Assembly (NCBI GenBank): GCA_016872115.1
Contig: VHBC01000009.1
Location: 1 to 64,000, forward strand
From: Sphingomonadales bacterium
GTDB lineage: Bacteria; Bacteroidota; Bacteroidia; Flavobacteriales_D; Crocinitomicaceae
Direction of reading: 5' to 3'
DNA length: 64,000 nt
The notes under the pieces are model-generated. The model was not told the DNA's origin, made no database searches, and saw nothing but the letters and a program-made list of their open reading frames with translations. Within the stretch, counting starts at the first letter, position 1; each line of letters starts with the position of its first letter. Positions 19,407 through 27,593 of the stretch are shown here, in pieces. A program made the translations under genes and the position numbers.

Positions 19407-20773
19407 GAAAAGCGAAGTAAGCGTTTGATCCAGGCCAGTTTACTTGAGGTATAAGGCGGATATTTCAAAGGTACTTCAAAAATGGTAGGCTTTTTGAAAA
19501 CCGATTTGAAATGTGAAAAAGTATCAAAACCTGCTTTGCCATGATAGCTTCCGGTACCGCTCTGCCCAACGCCACCAAAAGGTAAATTGGGGTTGGTAAT
19601 GTGCATAATGGCATCGTTGATGCACCCTCCTCCAAAAGAAAGCCGGTTTTCCCAAATTTTTTGTTCGCTTGGGTCATTGGAGAACAAATAGGCCGATAGC
19701 GGTTTTTCGTTGTTTTCGATGTGTTGTAAGACCGCTTCAAAATCTTGGTACTTAATAAGCGGAAGCAGCGGACCAAAAATTTCTTCTTGCATGACCAAAT
19801 CATCTAAATTGACATCGCGCAAAATTGTAGGCTCAATGGTTCGGTTATTTCGATCAACTTTGCCCCCAAAAAATATTTTTTCTTTTTCAATCAGGCGTTC
19901 TAATCGTTCTAAATGGCGCTCATTGATAATCTGTACGTAATTGTGCGCATCGAGCCGATAATCGTTGGCTTCAATTTGGCTTTTGAACAGTTCCAAACAG
20001 GTATCGTAAACAGAAGTGTGCACAAAAACGTAATCTGGCGCAATACATGTTTGGCCCGCATTGAGGAATTTGGCCCAAACCAAGCGTTTTACGGCTACAT
20101 TCAAATGGGCACTTGCTGTAATAATTGCGGGGCTCTTGCCTCCGAGTTCGAGTGTAACGGGTGTCAGTTGTTTGGCTGCGGCCTGATATACAATGCGCCC
20201 CACTGCAGGGCTACCCGTAAAGAAGATTTTGTCAAAGCGCTCAGCAAGCAATGCTTGCGTTTCTTCGATACCGCCTTGAACCACTGTAAATACTGCCGGA
20301 TCAAAATATTTAGCCACCAATTCAGCCATGCATTGTGCGCAATTAGTAGCTAATTCGGAAGGTTTCAAGATGACCGTATTGCCCGCAGCCAGTGCAGCAA
20401 TAGCCGGTGCCAAAGAAAGTTGGATAGGATAGTTCCATGCACCAATTACCAAACACTGCCCATAAGGTTCGGCGACTGTGTATGAACGACCTGGCAGATT
20501 CACCAAATTAGTTGTAACTCGGTTTGCGCGGGTCCATTTGGCTAAAGATCGCTGCGCTTCTTCGATATCCTTTATCAAAATAGCGACTTCAGTCAAAAAC
20601 GCTTCGTGTTCGGATTTGCCAAAATCAGCATGAACCGCTTTATAAAGCTGTTGCTCATTGTCTACGAGCATTTTTTTGAATTGCTTTAATAGAGCCTTTC
20701 TTTCATGCGTTGGTTTTGTGCGTTGACTGCGAAAATAGGCCTGCTGTGTTTGTATAATTTCTTGAAAGTGCAT
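19403..20773 (-). CDS. Class-3-like aldehyde dehydrogenase
   Basis: A 456-residue NAD(P)-dependent aldehyde dehydrogenase. The active-site cysteine is in NAGQTCIAPDY (about residue 240) and the general-base glutamate in LELGGKSP. The short N-terminus, the motif GAWNYPIQLSLAP and the hydrophobic basic tail TSSKLAWIKRLLRF match class-3 or fatty aldehyde dehydrogenases, which oxidise medium- and long-chain aldehydes at membranes. It overlaps the first exporter gene by 4 nt, so the enzyme and the exporter are made together. That coupling hints at a lipid-like cargo, but this is inference. Confidence 0.9.
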   Translation of the reverse strand: MHFQEIIQTQQAYFRSQRTKPTHERKALLKQFKKMLVDNEQQLYKAVHADFGKSEHEAFLTEVAILIKDIEEAQRSLAKWTRANRVTTNLVNLPGRSYTVAEPYGQCLVIGAWNYPIQLSLAPAIAALAAGNTVILKPSELATNCAQCMAELVAKYFDPAVFTVVQGGIEETQALLAERFDKIFFTGSPAVGRIVYQAAAKQLTPVTLELGGKSPAIITASAHLNVAVKRLVWAKFLNAGQTCIAPDYVFVHTSVYDTCLELFKSQIEANDYRLDAHNYVQIINERHLERLERLIEKEKIFFGGKVDRNNRTIEPTILRDVNLDDLVMQEEIFGPLLPLIKYQDFEAVLQHIENNEKPLSAYLFSNDPSEQKIWENRLSFGGGCINDAIMHITNPNLPFGGVGQSGTGSYHGKAGFDTFSHFKSVFKKPTIFEVPLKYPPYTSSKLAWIKRLLRFS

Positions 20774-20860
20774 GTGTAATGTGTGAATTTTGAATACTCG
20801 TTAGAACATTGGGTATAATAAAATGTTTGCATTTTCTTTATAAATGTACTGCAAACAAAC

Positions 20861-20888
20861 TACGTTTGATAGGGAAGAATTATCTTTG
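20861..20888 (+). promoter_or_regulatory. Tandem -7-like boxes upstream of VF530 gene
   Basis: Two full matches to TAnnTTTG lie 12 nt apart: TACGTTTG at 20861-20868 and TATCTTTG at 20881-20888. The TTTG of the first might serve as the -33 element of the second, but the spacing is short. They would drive the VF530 and DUF2721 genes, with start sites near 20873 and 20893. Confidence 0.42.
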
Positions 20889-20904
20889 ATATAAATCCAT
20901 ATCT

Positions 20905-20949
20905 ATGAAAACTACAAAAATCACCTATCATAAATTGCAAAAGCAATAA
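20905..20949 (+). CDS. Possible 14-residue leader ORF
   Basis: An ATG-started frame of 14 codons (MKTTKITYHKLQKQ) ends in TAA 4 nt before the VF530 start codon. The peptide is basic. It lies just downstream of the tandem -7-like boxes, so it would be within the leader of the message. It may be a real leader peptide, the decayed start of another gene, or chance; no homologue is known to me. Confidence 0.25.
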   Translation: MKTTKITYHKLQKQ

Positions 20950-20953
20950 CTTC

Positions 20954-21181
20954 ATGCAAGAACAACCCAATAATCCGTTGCATGGGGTTAAATTAGCTCA
21001 AATCTTAGAAGAACTGGTCGAAAATTACGGCTGGGAGCACATGGCTTTTAAGGTCAATATTAACTGTTTTAAACACGAACCGAGTATCAAATCAAGTTTG
21101 GTTTTTTTGCGACGTACGGCTTGGGCCCGTAACAAAGTAGAGGCTATGTATTTGGAAATGATACGAAAAATAAATGATTAA
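20954..21181 (+). CDS. VF530-family (DUF2132) DNA-binding protein
   Basis: A 75-residue protein that covers the full VF530 family pattern: NNPLHGVKLAQILEELVENYGW, then NINCFKHEPSIKSSLVFLRRT and AWARNKVEAMYL. The family is named after a Vibrio fischeri protein and is described as a small double-stranded DNA-binding helical fold; its cellular role is unclear. It overlaps the DUF2721 gene by 1 nt, so the two are probably translated together. Confidence 0.88.
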   Translation: MQEQPNNPLHGVKLAQILEELVENYGWEHMAFKVNINCFKHEPSIKSSLVFLRRTAWARNKVEAMYLEMIRKIND

Positions 21182-21573
21182 TGACTGAGCTCTCACTTAC
21201 CACCCCTGCGCTACTATTTTCATCAATTTCGTTGATCATGTTAGCCTATACCAATCGCTTTTTGGCTTATGCCAACATTATACGCAATCTACATAGTGCT
21301 TACAAAAAGGATCCAAGTCATGTGTTAATGGCTCAAATAGCAAACATAAGAAAGCGCTTGTACCTTACTCGGTCAATGCAAATCTTTGGTATTTCGAGTC
21401 TTTTGCTTTGTGTGCTGGCTATGTTCTTAATTTATATTCAACAACAAACATTCGCCGTCTTCACCTTCGGTATGGCACTTGTCTTATTAATTGTTTCATT
21501 GGCACTATTGATTTGGGAAATACAAATCTCTGTAAAGGCATTAGAATTGCACCTTCAAGACATCGAGAAGTAG
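21181..21573 (+). CDS. DUF2721-family membrane protein
   Basis: A 130-residue protein matching DUF2721: an N-terminal span with ALLFSSISLIMLAYTNRFL (about 10-28), a cytoplasmic loop with RKRLYLTRSMQI, and two further spans (about 66-85 and 90-110). The function of the family is unknown. The ATG overlaps the VF530 stop by 1 nt. Confidence 0.82.
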   Translation: MTELSLTTPALLFSSISLIMLAYTNRFLAYANIIRNLHSAYKKDPSHVLMAQIANIRKRLYLTRSMQIFGISSLLLCVLAMFLIYIQQQTFAVFTFGMALVLLIVSLALLIWEIQISVKALELHLQDIEK

Positions 21574-21630
21574 TTAAATTTCAAAATTCGTACTGAGCGC
21601 TAAACTTTCTCTACATACTGATGTTTATCT

Positions 21631-21642
21631 GACGTATACGTC
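21631..21642. promoter_or_regulatory. Perfect 12-bp palindrome before the vWA gene
   Basis: GACGTATACGTC is fully self-complementary and ends 2 nt before the ATG of the vWA gene at 21645. Its place suggests an operator, or an RNA fold that hides the start codon. No protein that binds it can be named. Confidence 0.4.
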
Positions 21643-21644
21643 TT

Positions 21645-22754
21645 ATGGTTCGCTCCACTTTTGTTTTTAAACCTTATGAAGCTCCGGATCAAACACCGTT
21701 TGAGCGTCTATTTGACGTCTTTAGCGAACTCATCACACATACCTCTGGCGACGTTGAAGAGGCCCTAGACTGGCTCAAAATTATCGACGAAGAATACAAA
21801 CTGAGTACCCCAGAATACACTTTAGACGACTTCGTTGAGGAACTCAAAAAACGCGGTTATCTCAAAGAAGAAATCCAACCAGATGGTAAGGGTCCGTTGG
21901 CCATTACGGCCAAAACCGAGCGCATATTGCGTAAAAATGCCATGGAACAAATTTTTGGTAACATCCGTAAGAGTGGTAGGGGTCAGCACAGTACCAAAAA
22001 GATCGGGCAAGGCGATGAAGCCACCGGCGAATACCGCGCTTTTCAATTTGGAGATGCTTTGGAGCGCATTGCTATGACAGAAAGTATTAAAAATGCCCAA
22101 ATTCAAAATGGTATTTCGGATTTCGTCCTCAATGAACAAGACCTTGTAGTAGAGGACACCCACCACAAATCTCAAATGAGTACGGTCCTGATGATTGACA
22201 TCAGTCATAGCATGATTCTCTACGGCGAAGACCGCATCACACCCGCCAAAAAAGTGGCGATGGCCCTGGCAGAATTCATTACCACAACTTATCCAAAAGA
22301 TACCATTGATGTGTTGGTTTTTGGCAACGATGCTTGGCCTATTCAAATCAAAGATTTACCGTATCTAAACGTTGGGCCTTATCACACCAATACCATTGCT
22401 GGTCTTGAACTAGCTATGGATATCTTGCGCAGAAAACGCAATACCAACAAGCAAATATTCATGATCACTGACGGCAAGCCGAGTTGTTTGCGTTTACCCG
22501 ATGGGCAATATTACAAGAATAGCAATGGGCTCGATCAATTTATTGTCGAAAAATGCTACAACATGGCTGCCCAGGCCCGCAAGCTGCACATACCAATCAC
22601 CACCTTTATGATTGCCCGAGATCCTTATTTGCAATCTTTTGTAGAAGAGTTTACCAAATCCAATAATGGAAAAGCATTTTTTACGGGGCTCAAAGGTCTT
22701 GGCGAAATGATCTTCCACGACTACCAATCGAATAGAAAAAAACGAATTCAATAA
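21645..22754 (+). CDS. vWA-domain protein, partner of AAA+ ATPase
   Basis: A 369-residue soluble protein. The N-terminal half is charged and unassigned; the vWA domain begins near residue 177 with the MIDAS sequence MIDISHSM (DxSxS) and continues with later MIDAS elements in HTNTIAGL and FMITDGKPS. vWA proteins next to MoxR or Mg-chelatase-like ATPases act as metal-dependent adaptors in chaperone-like pairs that insert cofactors or remodel complexes. The ATPase gene starts 4 nt after this stop, so the pair is surely co-expressed. The target is unknown. Confidence 0.87.
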   Translation: MVRSTFVFKPYEAPDQTPFERLFDVFSELITHTSGDVEEALDWLKIIDEEYKLSTPEYTLDDFVEELKKRGYLKEEIQPDGKGPLAITAKTERILRKNAMEQIFGNIRKSGRGQHSTKKIGQGDEATGEYRAFQFGDALERIAMTESIKNAQIQNGISDFVLNEQDLVVEDTHHKSQMSTVLMIDISHSMILYGEDRITPAKKVAMALAEFITTTYPKDTIDVLVFGNDAWPIQIKDLPYLNVGPYHTNTIAGLELAMDILRRKRNTNKQIFMITDGKPSCLRLPDGQYYKNSNGLDQFIVEKCYNMAAQARKLHIPITTFMIARDPYLQSFVEEFTKSNNGKAFFTGLKGLGEMIFHDYQSNRKKRIQ

Positions 22755-22758
22755 AGCA

Positions 22759-24219
22759 ATGCACGCAACCATCTCTACCTTAGGTCAGCTCAAAGCAGCT
22801 GGTTATGTCTCCAAAAGCATCAAAAATGAACTGCGCGATAACCTTATTGCAAAACTGCAGTCAGGTCAAGCCAGTTTCCCAAATATGCACGGCTATGAGC
22901 AAACTGTTATTCCACAGCTCGAGCGCGCTATTTTGTCTAAGCACAACATCAATTTACTCGGTTTACGCGGTCAGGGCAAAACCCGTATTGCTCGTTTACT
23001 TTTGAATTTACTAGACGAATACATTCCAGTGGTTTCGGGCAGTGAAATCAATGATGACCCACTGAACCCCTTGAGTCGGTTTGCCCGCGATTTGATAGCC
23101 CAACAAGGCGACCAAACACCAATTACCTGGTTGCATCGTTCGGAGCGTTTTTTTGAAAAACTTGCCACGCCCGACGTCACCATTGCAGATCTCATCGGTG
23201 ATATCGACCCAATCAAAGCGGCTACCCTTAAGTTGACCTACGCAGATGAACGCGTCTTGCATTACGGAATGATTCCGCGTGCCAATCGTTCTATCTTTGT
23301 CATCAATGAATTACCAGATTTACAGGCGCGCATTCAGGTGGCTTTATTCAATATTTTAGAGGAAGGAGATGTGCAAATTCGAGGATTTAAATTGCGTTTG
23401 CCCCTCGATTTACAATTTGTATTTACGGCCAACCCCGAAGACTATACCAACCGTGGCAGTATCATCACGCCACTCAAAGACCGCATTGGATCTCAGATTC
23501 TGACGCACTACGCCGCAGATATCAAAACAGCAAAAAAAATTACGTCACAAGAAGCCGAGCAACTCGAACAAAGAGCGGTTGAGGTGTATGTTCCTGAACT
23601 GGCCAAAGACATCTTAGAGCAAATCGCTTTTGAGGCGCGTCAGAGCCCCTATATTGATTATAAAAGTGGTGTGAGCGCCCGTATGAGTATCACCGCATTC
23701 GAAAATTTGGTCAGTACAGCTGAACGTAGGGCCATTCTCAACAATGAGAATCAAACAACGGTTCGATACAGCGACCTCATTGGTATGCTACCAGCTATTA
23801 CGGGTAAGATAGAGTTGGTTTATGAAGGAGAGCAGGAGGGAAGCGCGTTTGTGGCCAATCAGTTGATCGGCGAGGCAACCAAAACCTTGTTTTTAACTTA
23901 TTTTCCTAAAATTGAAAAGCTTAAAAAACAGGAGCAGTCTACACCGTATGACGCCATTATAGAATGGTTCAAGTCCGTAAATGCTTTTGAATTACCCGAC
24001 GAAGCAAGCAATCAAAACCACGATGCAGCTCTTTTGAGCATTGCGCCACTCATTTCTTTTTTGGAAACGTATCAGCCCAATTTGGAGCCCAAAGACTTGC
24101 CGTTTTTGATGGAATTTGTATTGTGGGCGCTTGTGGAATTTAAGCAGTTGTCTCAAACCAAAACAACGGGCGGCATCTCGTTTAATGATCTCTACAACGA
24201 ATTGCTCAAGGGAATATAA
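22759..24219 (+). CDS. MoxR/Mg-chelatase-like AAA+ ATPase
   Basis: A 486-residue AAA+ ATPase. Walker A is GLRGQGKTR near residue 72. Walker B reads IFVINELPDL, with Asn in place of the usual Asp before the catalytic Glu; I believe this is common in its subfamily. Sensor 1 is in FVFTANPEDYTNRGSI and an arginine-finger region in TPLKDRIGSQI. A helical C-terminal part (about 380-486) has no assigned role. It is often labelled as magnesium chelatase, yet no chlorophyll genes are here, so a general remodelling role with the neighbouring vWA protein is more likely. Confidence 0.87.
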   Translation: MHATISTLGQLKAAGYVSKSIKNELRDNLIAKLQSGQASFPNMHGYEQTVIPQLERAILSKHNINLLGLRGQGKTRIARLLLNLLDEYIPVVSGSEINDDPLNPLSRFARDLIAQQGDQTPITWLHRSERFFEKLATPDVTIADLIGDIDPIKAATLKLTYADERVLHYGMIPRANRSIFVINELPDLQARIQVALFNILEEGDVQIRGFKLRLPLDLQFVFTANPEDYTNRGSIITPLKDRIGSQILTHYAADIKTAKKITSQEAEQLEQRAVEVYVPELAKDILEQIAFEARQSPYIDYKSGVSARMSITAFENLVSTAERRAILNNENQTTVRYSDLIGMLPAITGKIELVYEGEQEGSAFVANQLIGEATKTLFLTYFPKIEKLKKQEQSTPYDAIIEWFKSVNAFELPDEASNQNHDAALLSIAPLISFLETYQPNLEPKDLPFLMEFVLWALVEFKQLSQTKTTGGISFNDLYNELLKGI

Positions 24220-24521
24220 GTTGATTGGACTCTTTTTTGGTGAAAAGCAGGGCCAATCTCGTGTTTTGGACGTTTCAATCACTGATTAGGAATCTCCATT
24301 TTTGGTTTTCAAACTCCAATTATTCACAACTGAATTCAACAGTTACAGGTACTTTGTAAAAGTGTAGTTTTTTTGTTTCAAGGCCTAAAAGGCATCGGGT
24401 TTATCTTATTTTTATTCGGTTTTAAAAGTTAATATCGATTGGCTCTAATTAGCCCTGCCTGTATACCCAATACAGTAAATGTAATCTGCTTTTCAAAACG
24501 GGTAAGGAACCTCAAAAAATA
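24220..24521. other. Non-coding stretch before tRNA terminator
   Basis: About 300 nt with no supported gene on either strand. It holds two small hairpins, GGCT-N6-AGCC at 24441-24454 and CTGTAT-N5-ATACAG at 24459-24475, neither followed by a T run. I see no clear small-RNA or riboswitch pattern. Confidence 0.5.
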
Positions 24522-24551
24522 AAAAACCCGGCACTTGTCTGCTGGGTTTTT
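24522..24551 (-). terminator. Rho-independent terminator after tRNA-Arg
   Basis: Arms AAAAACCCGGC (24522-24532) and GCTGGGTTTTT (24541-24551) pair over 11 positions, with one G-T pair, around an 8-nt loop. On the minus strand the hairpin starts 3 nt after the tRNA CCA end and finishes in a T run. It could also stop read-through from the plus strand. Confidence 0.85.
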
Positions 24552-24554
24552 ATC

Positions 24555-24631
24555 TGGTGACCCCGGAGGGATTCTAACCCACAACCGCTGGAGCCGAAAT
24601 CCAGTGCGCTATACAGTTGCGCCACGGAGCC
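24555..24631 (-). tRNA. tRNA-Arg (anticodon UCG)
   Basis: The minus strand folds into a full cloverleaf of 77 nt including an encoded CCA. The acceptor stem pairs GGCTCCG with CGGGGTC using two G-U pairs; the D stem is GCGC/GCGC; the anticodon stem CTGGA/TCCAG closes the loop TTTCGGC, giving anticodon UCG, which reads arginine CGA and related codons. Two positions are odd. The D loop reads AACTGTATA, so residue 19 is U instead of G, and the T loop reads TTAGAAT, so residue 56 is A instead of C. The two changes can still pair with each other. The T stem also has a U50-U64 mismatch. Confidence 0.93.
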
Positions 24632-24656
24632 ATTGTACACAAAAAAGGTACGGATA

Positions 24657-24664
24657 CAAATCTA
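24657..24664 (-). promoter_or_regulatory. Candidate -7 box for tRNA-Arg
   Basis: The minus strand reads TAGATTTG, matching TAnnTTTG, and lies 25 nt before the tRNA 5' end. No -33 TTG is visible at the normal spacing. Confidence 0.48.
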
Positions 24665-24714
24665 ATACTTTCAGCCGATAATTGCCTAAATTTACATAAT
24701 TAAAAACACTGACT

Positions 24715-27543
24715 ATGTTCAAAAATTTACTTGTTGTCCTTGCCACTCTAACTTGGAGCTCGTCATTTGCTCAAAACTGGCAGTCATTCACGGATTCCAT
24801 CCCAACCTTGTCCTCGCCGCGTGCATGTGATTTGAACAACGACGGCATCAAAGATGTGGTGTTTGGAGGTGGTACCGACGGAGTGTACAGCAATAATGGT
24901 ATCATGGCCTACAATGGCGCTAATAGCGCGTTGTTATGGAAGCGACCTGCGCGTAACGAAGTGTTTGGCAGTGCTATTTTCAAAGATATTACCAACGATG
25001 GCGTCCAAGATGTGTTTATAGTGGGTCGGCAGGCGCAATTGCTGGCTATAAATGGGTCAAATGGTCAACTCATTTGGGATTATTTTCCTTACAATGTCAA
25101 TCCTGCAGACAGCGGTTTGTATAATTTTTATAATCCGCAGTTTATTGCCGATGTGAGTGGTGACGGCGTACAAGATATTTTGGTGGCAAATGGTGGAGAC
25201 CACGCCGCTCCGGTTTGGGATACCACGCGCCCACCTGGGCATTTGATGGTCGTCAATAGCATGAATGGCCAACTTTTGGCTAAAGCCGTTGTGCCAGATA
25301 GCGCAGAAACTTATTGTTCTGCATTGGTAGCCGATGTACAGGGCAACGGTACCCAATGGGTTTTGTATGGAACTGGCGGCGAAACGCTGGGCGGTAGTTT
25401 TTGGGCTTGCCCACTGAGTGCTTTACTCAATAATACATTGGCGCCGTCAATTGTGCTCATGACCGACCCCCAGCTGGGTTTTGTGGCGCCCGCTTCTTTG
25501 ATTAAAAATGCGTCTGGACAGTATGACATCATTATTCAGTCTTATGGAGGCAAGGTTTCAAAAATCAAAGCGGCCAACTGGAGCACCGTTTGGAGCTACG
25601 ATTTACCCAATACGGAGTCTAGTGCCGAACCTGTGATCGGTAATTTTACAGGTAACTTTGCGCCCGACGTATTCTTGTCATTGGCAAAAGGAACCAGCTC
25701 CTCTTACACCGACTATTACCAAGTCTTGCTCGATGGTGAGTCCGGTCAAGAGGTGTTCAAAGACAGTATTGGCTTGCTGCAATTTGCCTCGGGTAATGCA
25801 ATTGACCTCAATAACGATGGCCGCGATGAAGCAATTCTCTCGGTTAATTACATGCAAAGTGGCGTATGGAAACACCGTTTGGAAGTCTTTGATTTTGTGG
25901 CACATACCATTCAACCCTTGGTTGGCCAGCAAACTGGTGTCAATATCGGATCTACCCCGCTTTTTACAAATCTGGATAATGACAACTTACTCGACCTCGT
26001 TTATGTCGTCAAGAAAGACAGCCTTAACCCAATGGGTTGGAAGGGCGTATATTTGAATAGAGTAGAACTCAGTTCAGTTTTTCCTAACGCTGGTTTGGCA
26101 TGGGGCTCTTATCTGAGTACCCAAAACAATGGCGTTTATTTTAACCAAACAACCAATTGTGGTCCTGGTAGCATTTTGTCGAATGTTGCCGTTACGCAAC
26201 CGTGGTGTAATGGCAGTTCTTCTGGAGCCATCATTCCAGTAGCTAGTCTAGGAACGGCTCCTTACACCTTTTTGTGGTCAAACGGAAGTACCGCCCCACA
26301 GCTTCAAAATGTTCCAGCAGGTACCTACACTTTACAGGTTACTGATAATGCAGGTTGCTATGAAATCTATACCACTACTTTGGTTGATCCATTTGTGATT
26401 ACCTTTGGAGGTGTGGTGGCGCCGACCTGCCCTGGAGGCAGCAATGGTCAGGCGGTGGTAAACAGTTCTGGTTGCCCTTGTATGTTCAATACCTGCCAGT
26501 TTCTATGGGACAACGGCGTGAGTGGTAAAACCAATTTGTCCGCTACAGAAGGCTGGAATACCGTCACTATAACCCACACAAATGGTTGTGTGGTGGTAGA
26601 TTCCGTTTTTGTGCCTTATGCTGCCCCAGTAGTTAATAGCGCAACCCTCCAAATGGTTACTTGTAATGGTGCGGCCAACGGCAGTATTGACTTGGATGTC
26701 AGTTTGGTATTTGCTCCTCAAACTTTTGATTGGAGCAATGGGGTTGGTCAAGCCTACAACGCCAATTTAAGTCCGGGTACTTATGATGTAACTGTTACCG
26801 ACGCACGCCCATGTACGGCAACGTATGCGTATGTCATTACCGAACCTGATTTACTTGTGTCGAATTACAACGTTCAGTCGGTCTCTTGTTCGGGTCTTAC
26901 AGACGGCCAAGTAAACGCAACTGCCACCGGAGGCAATGGTGGCTACACTTATCAAATAGGTTCGTTGGTCAATACTTCTGGTCAATTTAATAATTTGTCG
27001 GCAGGCACTTATGTTTTAATGGTAAATGATTCTCTGGGTTGTGTTGCCTCCAATCAATCCATTCAAATTGCCGAACCACTTGCCTTGACGCTAACCTTAA
27101 ATGCTACATTGGCTTCTGGAGCTGGTAGCCTAGACGGAACGGCCTCAGCCACAGTTAGTGGTGGTGTTTCGCCGTATCAATACGCATGGTCAGGACCAAA
27201 CACCCAGTCAGATAGTATGGCGGTTTACCTTGACGGTGGATGGTATACAGTGCTCGTAACTGACGCAAATGGGTGTAGTATTTCGGACAGCGTTTTTGTC
27301 GATGTATTGGGTTTGAATAACCCCACTGTAACAAACCTTGAAGTTTATCCCAATCCGAGTACTGGACTGTTTAAATTAAATCTAGCGGTAGTACAGCTCG
27401 AAGTATTCGATTTGCAAGGGCGTCATATCACTCATTTTAACGATGCACAAGAAATTGATTTAAGCCATTTGGCCTCAGGTACTTACCAGCTTGTATGTAC
27501 CATTGACAAGCGTACGCAAATATTACGGGTAGTGAAACAATAA
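24715..27543 (+). CDS. T9SS cargo protein with FG-GAP-like and SprB-type repeats
   Basis: A 942-residue secreted protein. After a signal peptide (about 1-20, ending SSFAQ), residues 25-450 hold FG-GAP/VCBS-like repeats with calcium-binding-type loops such as DLNNDGIKD, DVSGDGVQD and DLNNDGRDE, probably a beta-propeller. Residues 485-870 hold five SprB-type repeats, each with C-x-G-x-x-x-G near the start, WSNG or a variant, a PAGTY/SPGTY turn, and TDxxGC near the end. The last 70 residues are a T9SS type A sorting domain (VYPNPSTG, then LSHLASGTYQL). The protein is thus expected on the cell surface or released. Its ligand is unknown. The second repeat carries an unusual extra CPC-x4-C insertion. 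Confidence 0.9.
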   Translation: MFKNLLVVLATLTWSSSFAQNWQSFTDSIPTLSSPRACDLNNDGIKDVVFGGGTDGVYSNNGIMAYNGANSALLWKRPARNEVFGSAIFKDITNDGVQDVFIVGRQAQLLAINGSNGQLIWDYFPYNVNPADSGLYNFYNPQFIADVSGDGVQDILVANGGDHAAPVWDTTRPPGHLMVVNSMNGQLLAKAVVPDSAETYCSALVADVQGNGTQWVLYGTGGETLGGSFWACPLSALLNNTLAPSIVLMTDPQLGFVAPASLIKNASGQYDIIIQSYGGKVSKIKAANWSTVWSYDLPNTESSAEPVIGNFTGNFAPDVFLSLAKGTSSSYTDYYQVLLDGESGQEVFKDSIGLLQFASGNAIDLNNDGRDEAILSVNYMQSGVWKHRLEVFDFVAHTIQPLVGQQTGVNIGSTPLFTNLDNDNLLDLVYVVKKDSLNPMGWKGVYLNRVELSSVFPNAGLAWGSYLSTQNNGVYFNQTTNCGPGSILSNVAVTQPWCNGSSSGAIIPVASLGTAPYTFLWSNGSTAPQLQNVPAGTYTLQVTDNAGCYEIYTTTLVDPFVITFGGVVAPTCPGGSNGQAVVNSSGCPCMFNTCQFLWDNGVSGKTNLSATEGWNTVTITHTNGCVVVDSVFVPYAAPVVNSATLQMVTCNGAANGSIDLDVSLVFAPQTFDWSNGVGQAYNANLSPGTYDVTVTDARPCTATYAYVITEPDLLVSNYNVQSVSCSGLTDGQVNATATGGNGGYTYQIGSLVNTSGQFNNLSAGTYVLMVNDSLGCVASNQSIQIAEPLALTLTLNATLASGAGSLDGTASATVSGGVSPYQYAWSGPNTQSDSMAVYLDGGWYTVLVTDANGCSISDSVFVDVLGLNNPTVTNLEVYPNPSTGLFKLNLAVVQLEVFDLQGRHITHFNDAQEIDLSHLASGTYQLVCTIDKRTQILRVVKQ

Positions 27544-27593
27544 CTTTTTGATTTGCAATTTATTTGCTTATTTTAGAGCAAACTATTGCTTGT

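Noticed and set aside
22759-24219. Reading the AAA+ gene as a true magnesium chelatase of chlorophyll synthesis
   Set aside because: No other pigment gene is in the window and the vWA partner differs from ChlD; it fits a general MoxR-like role.
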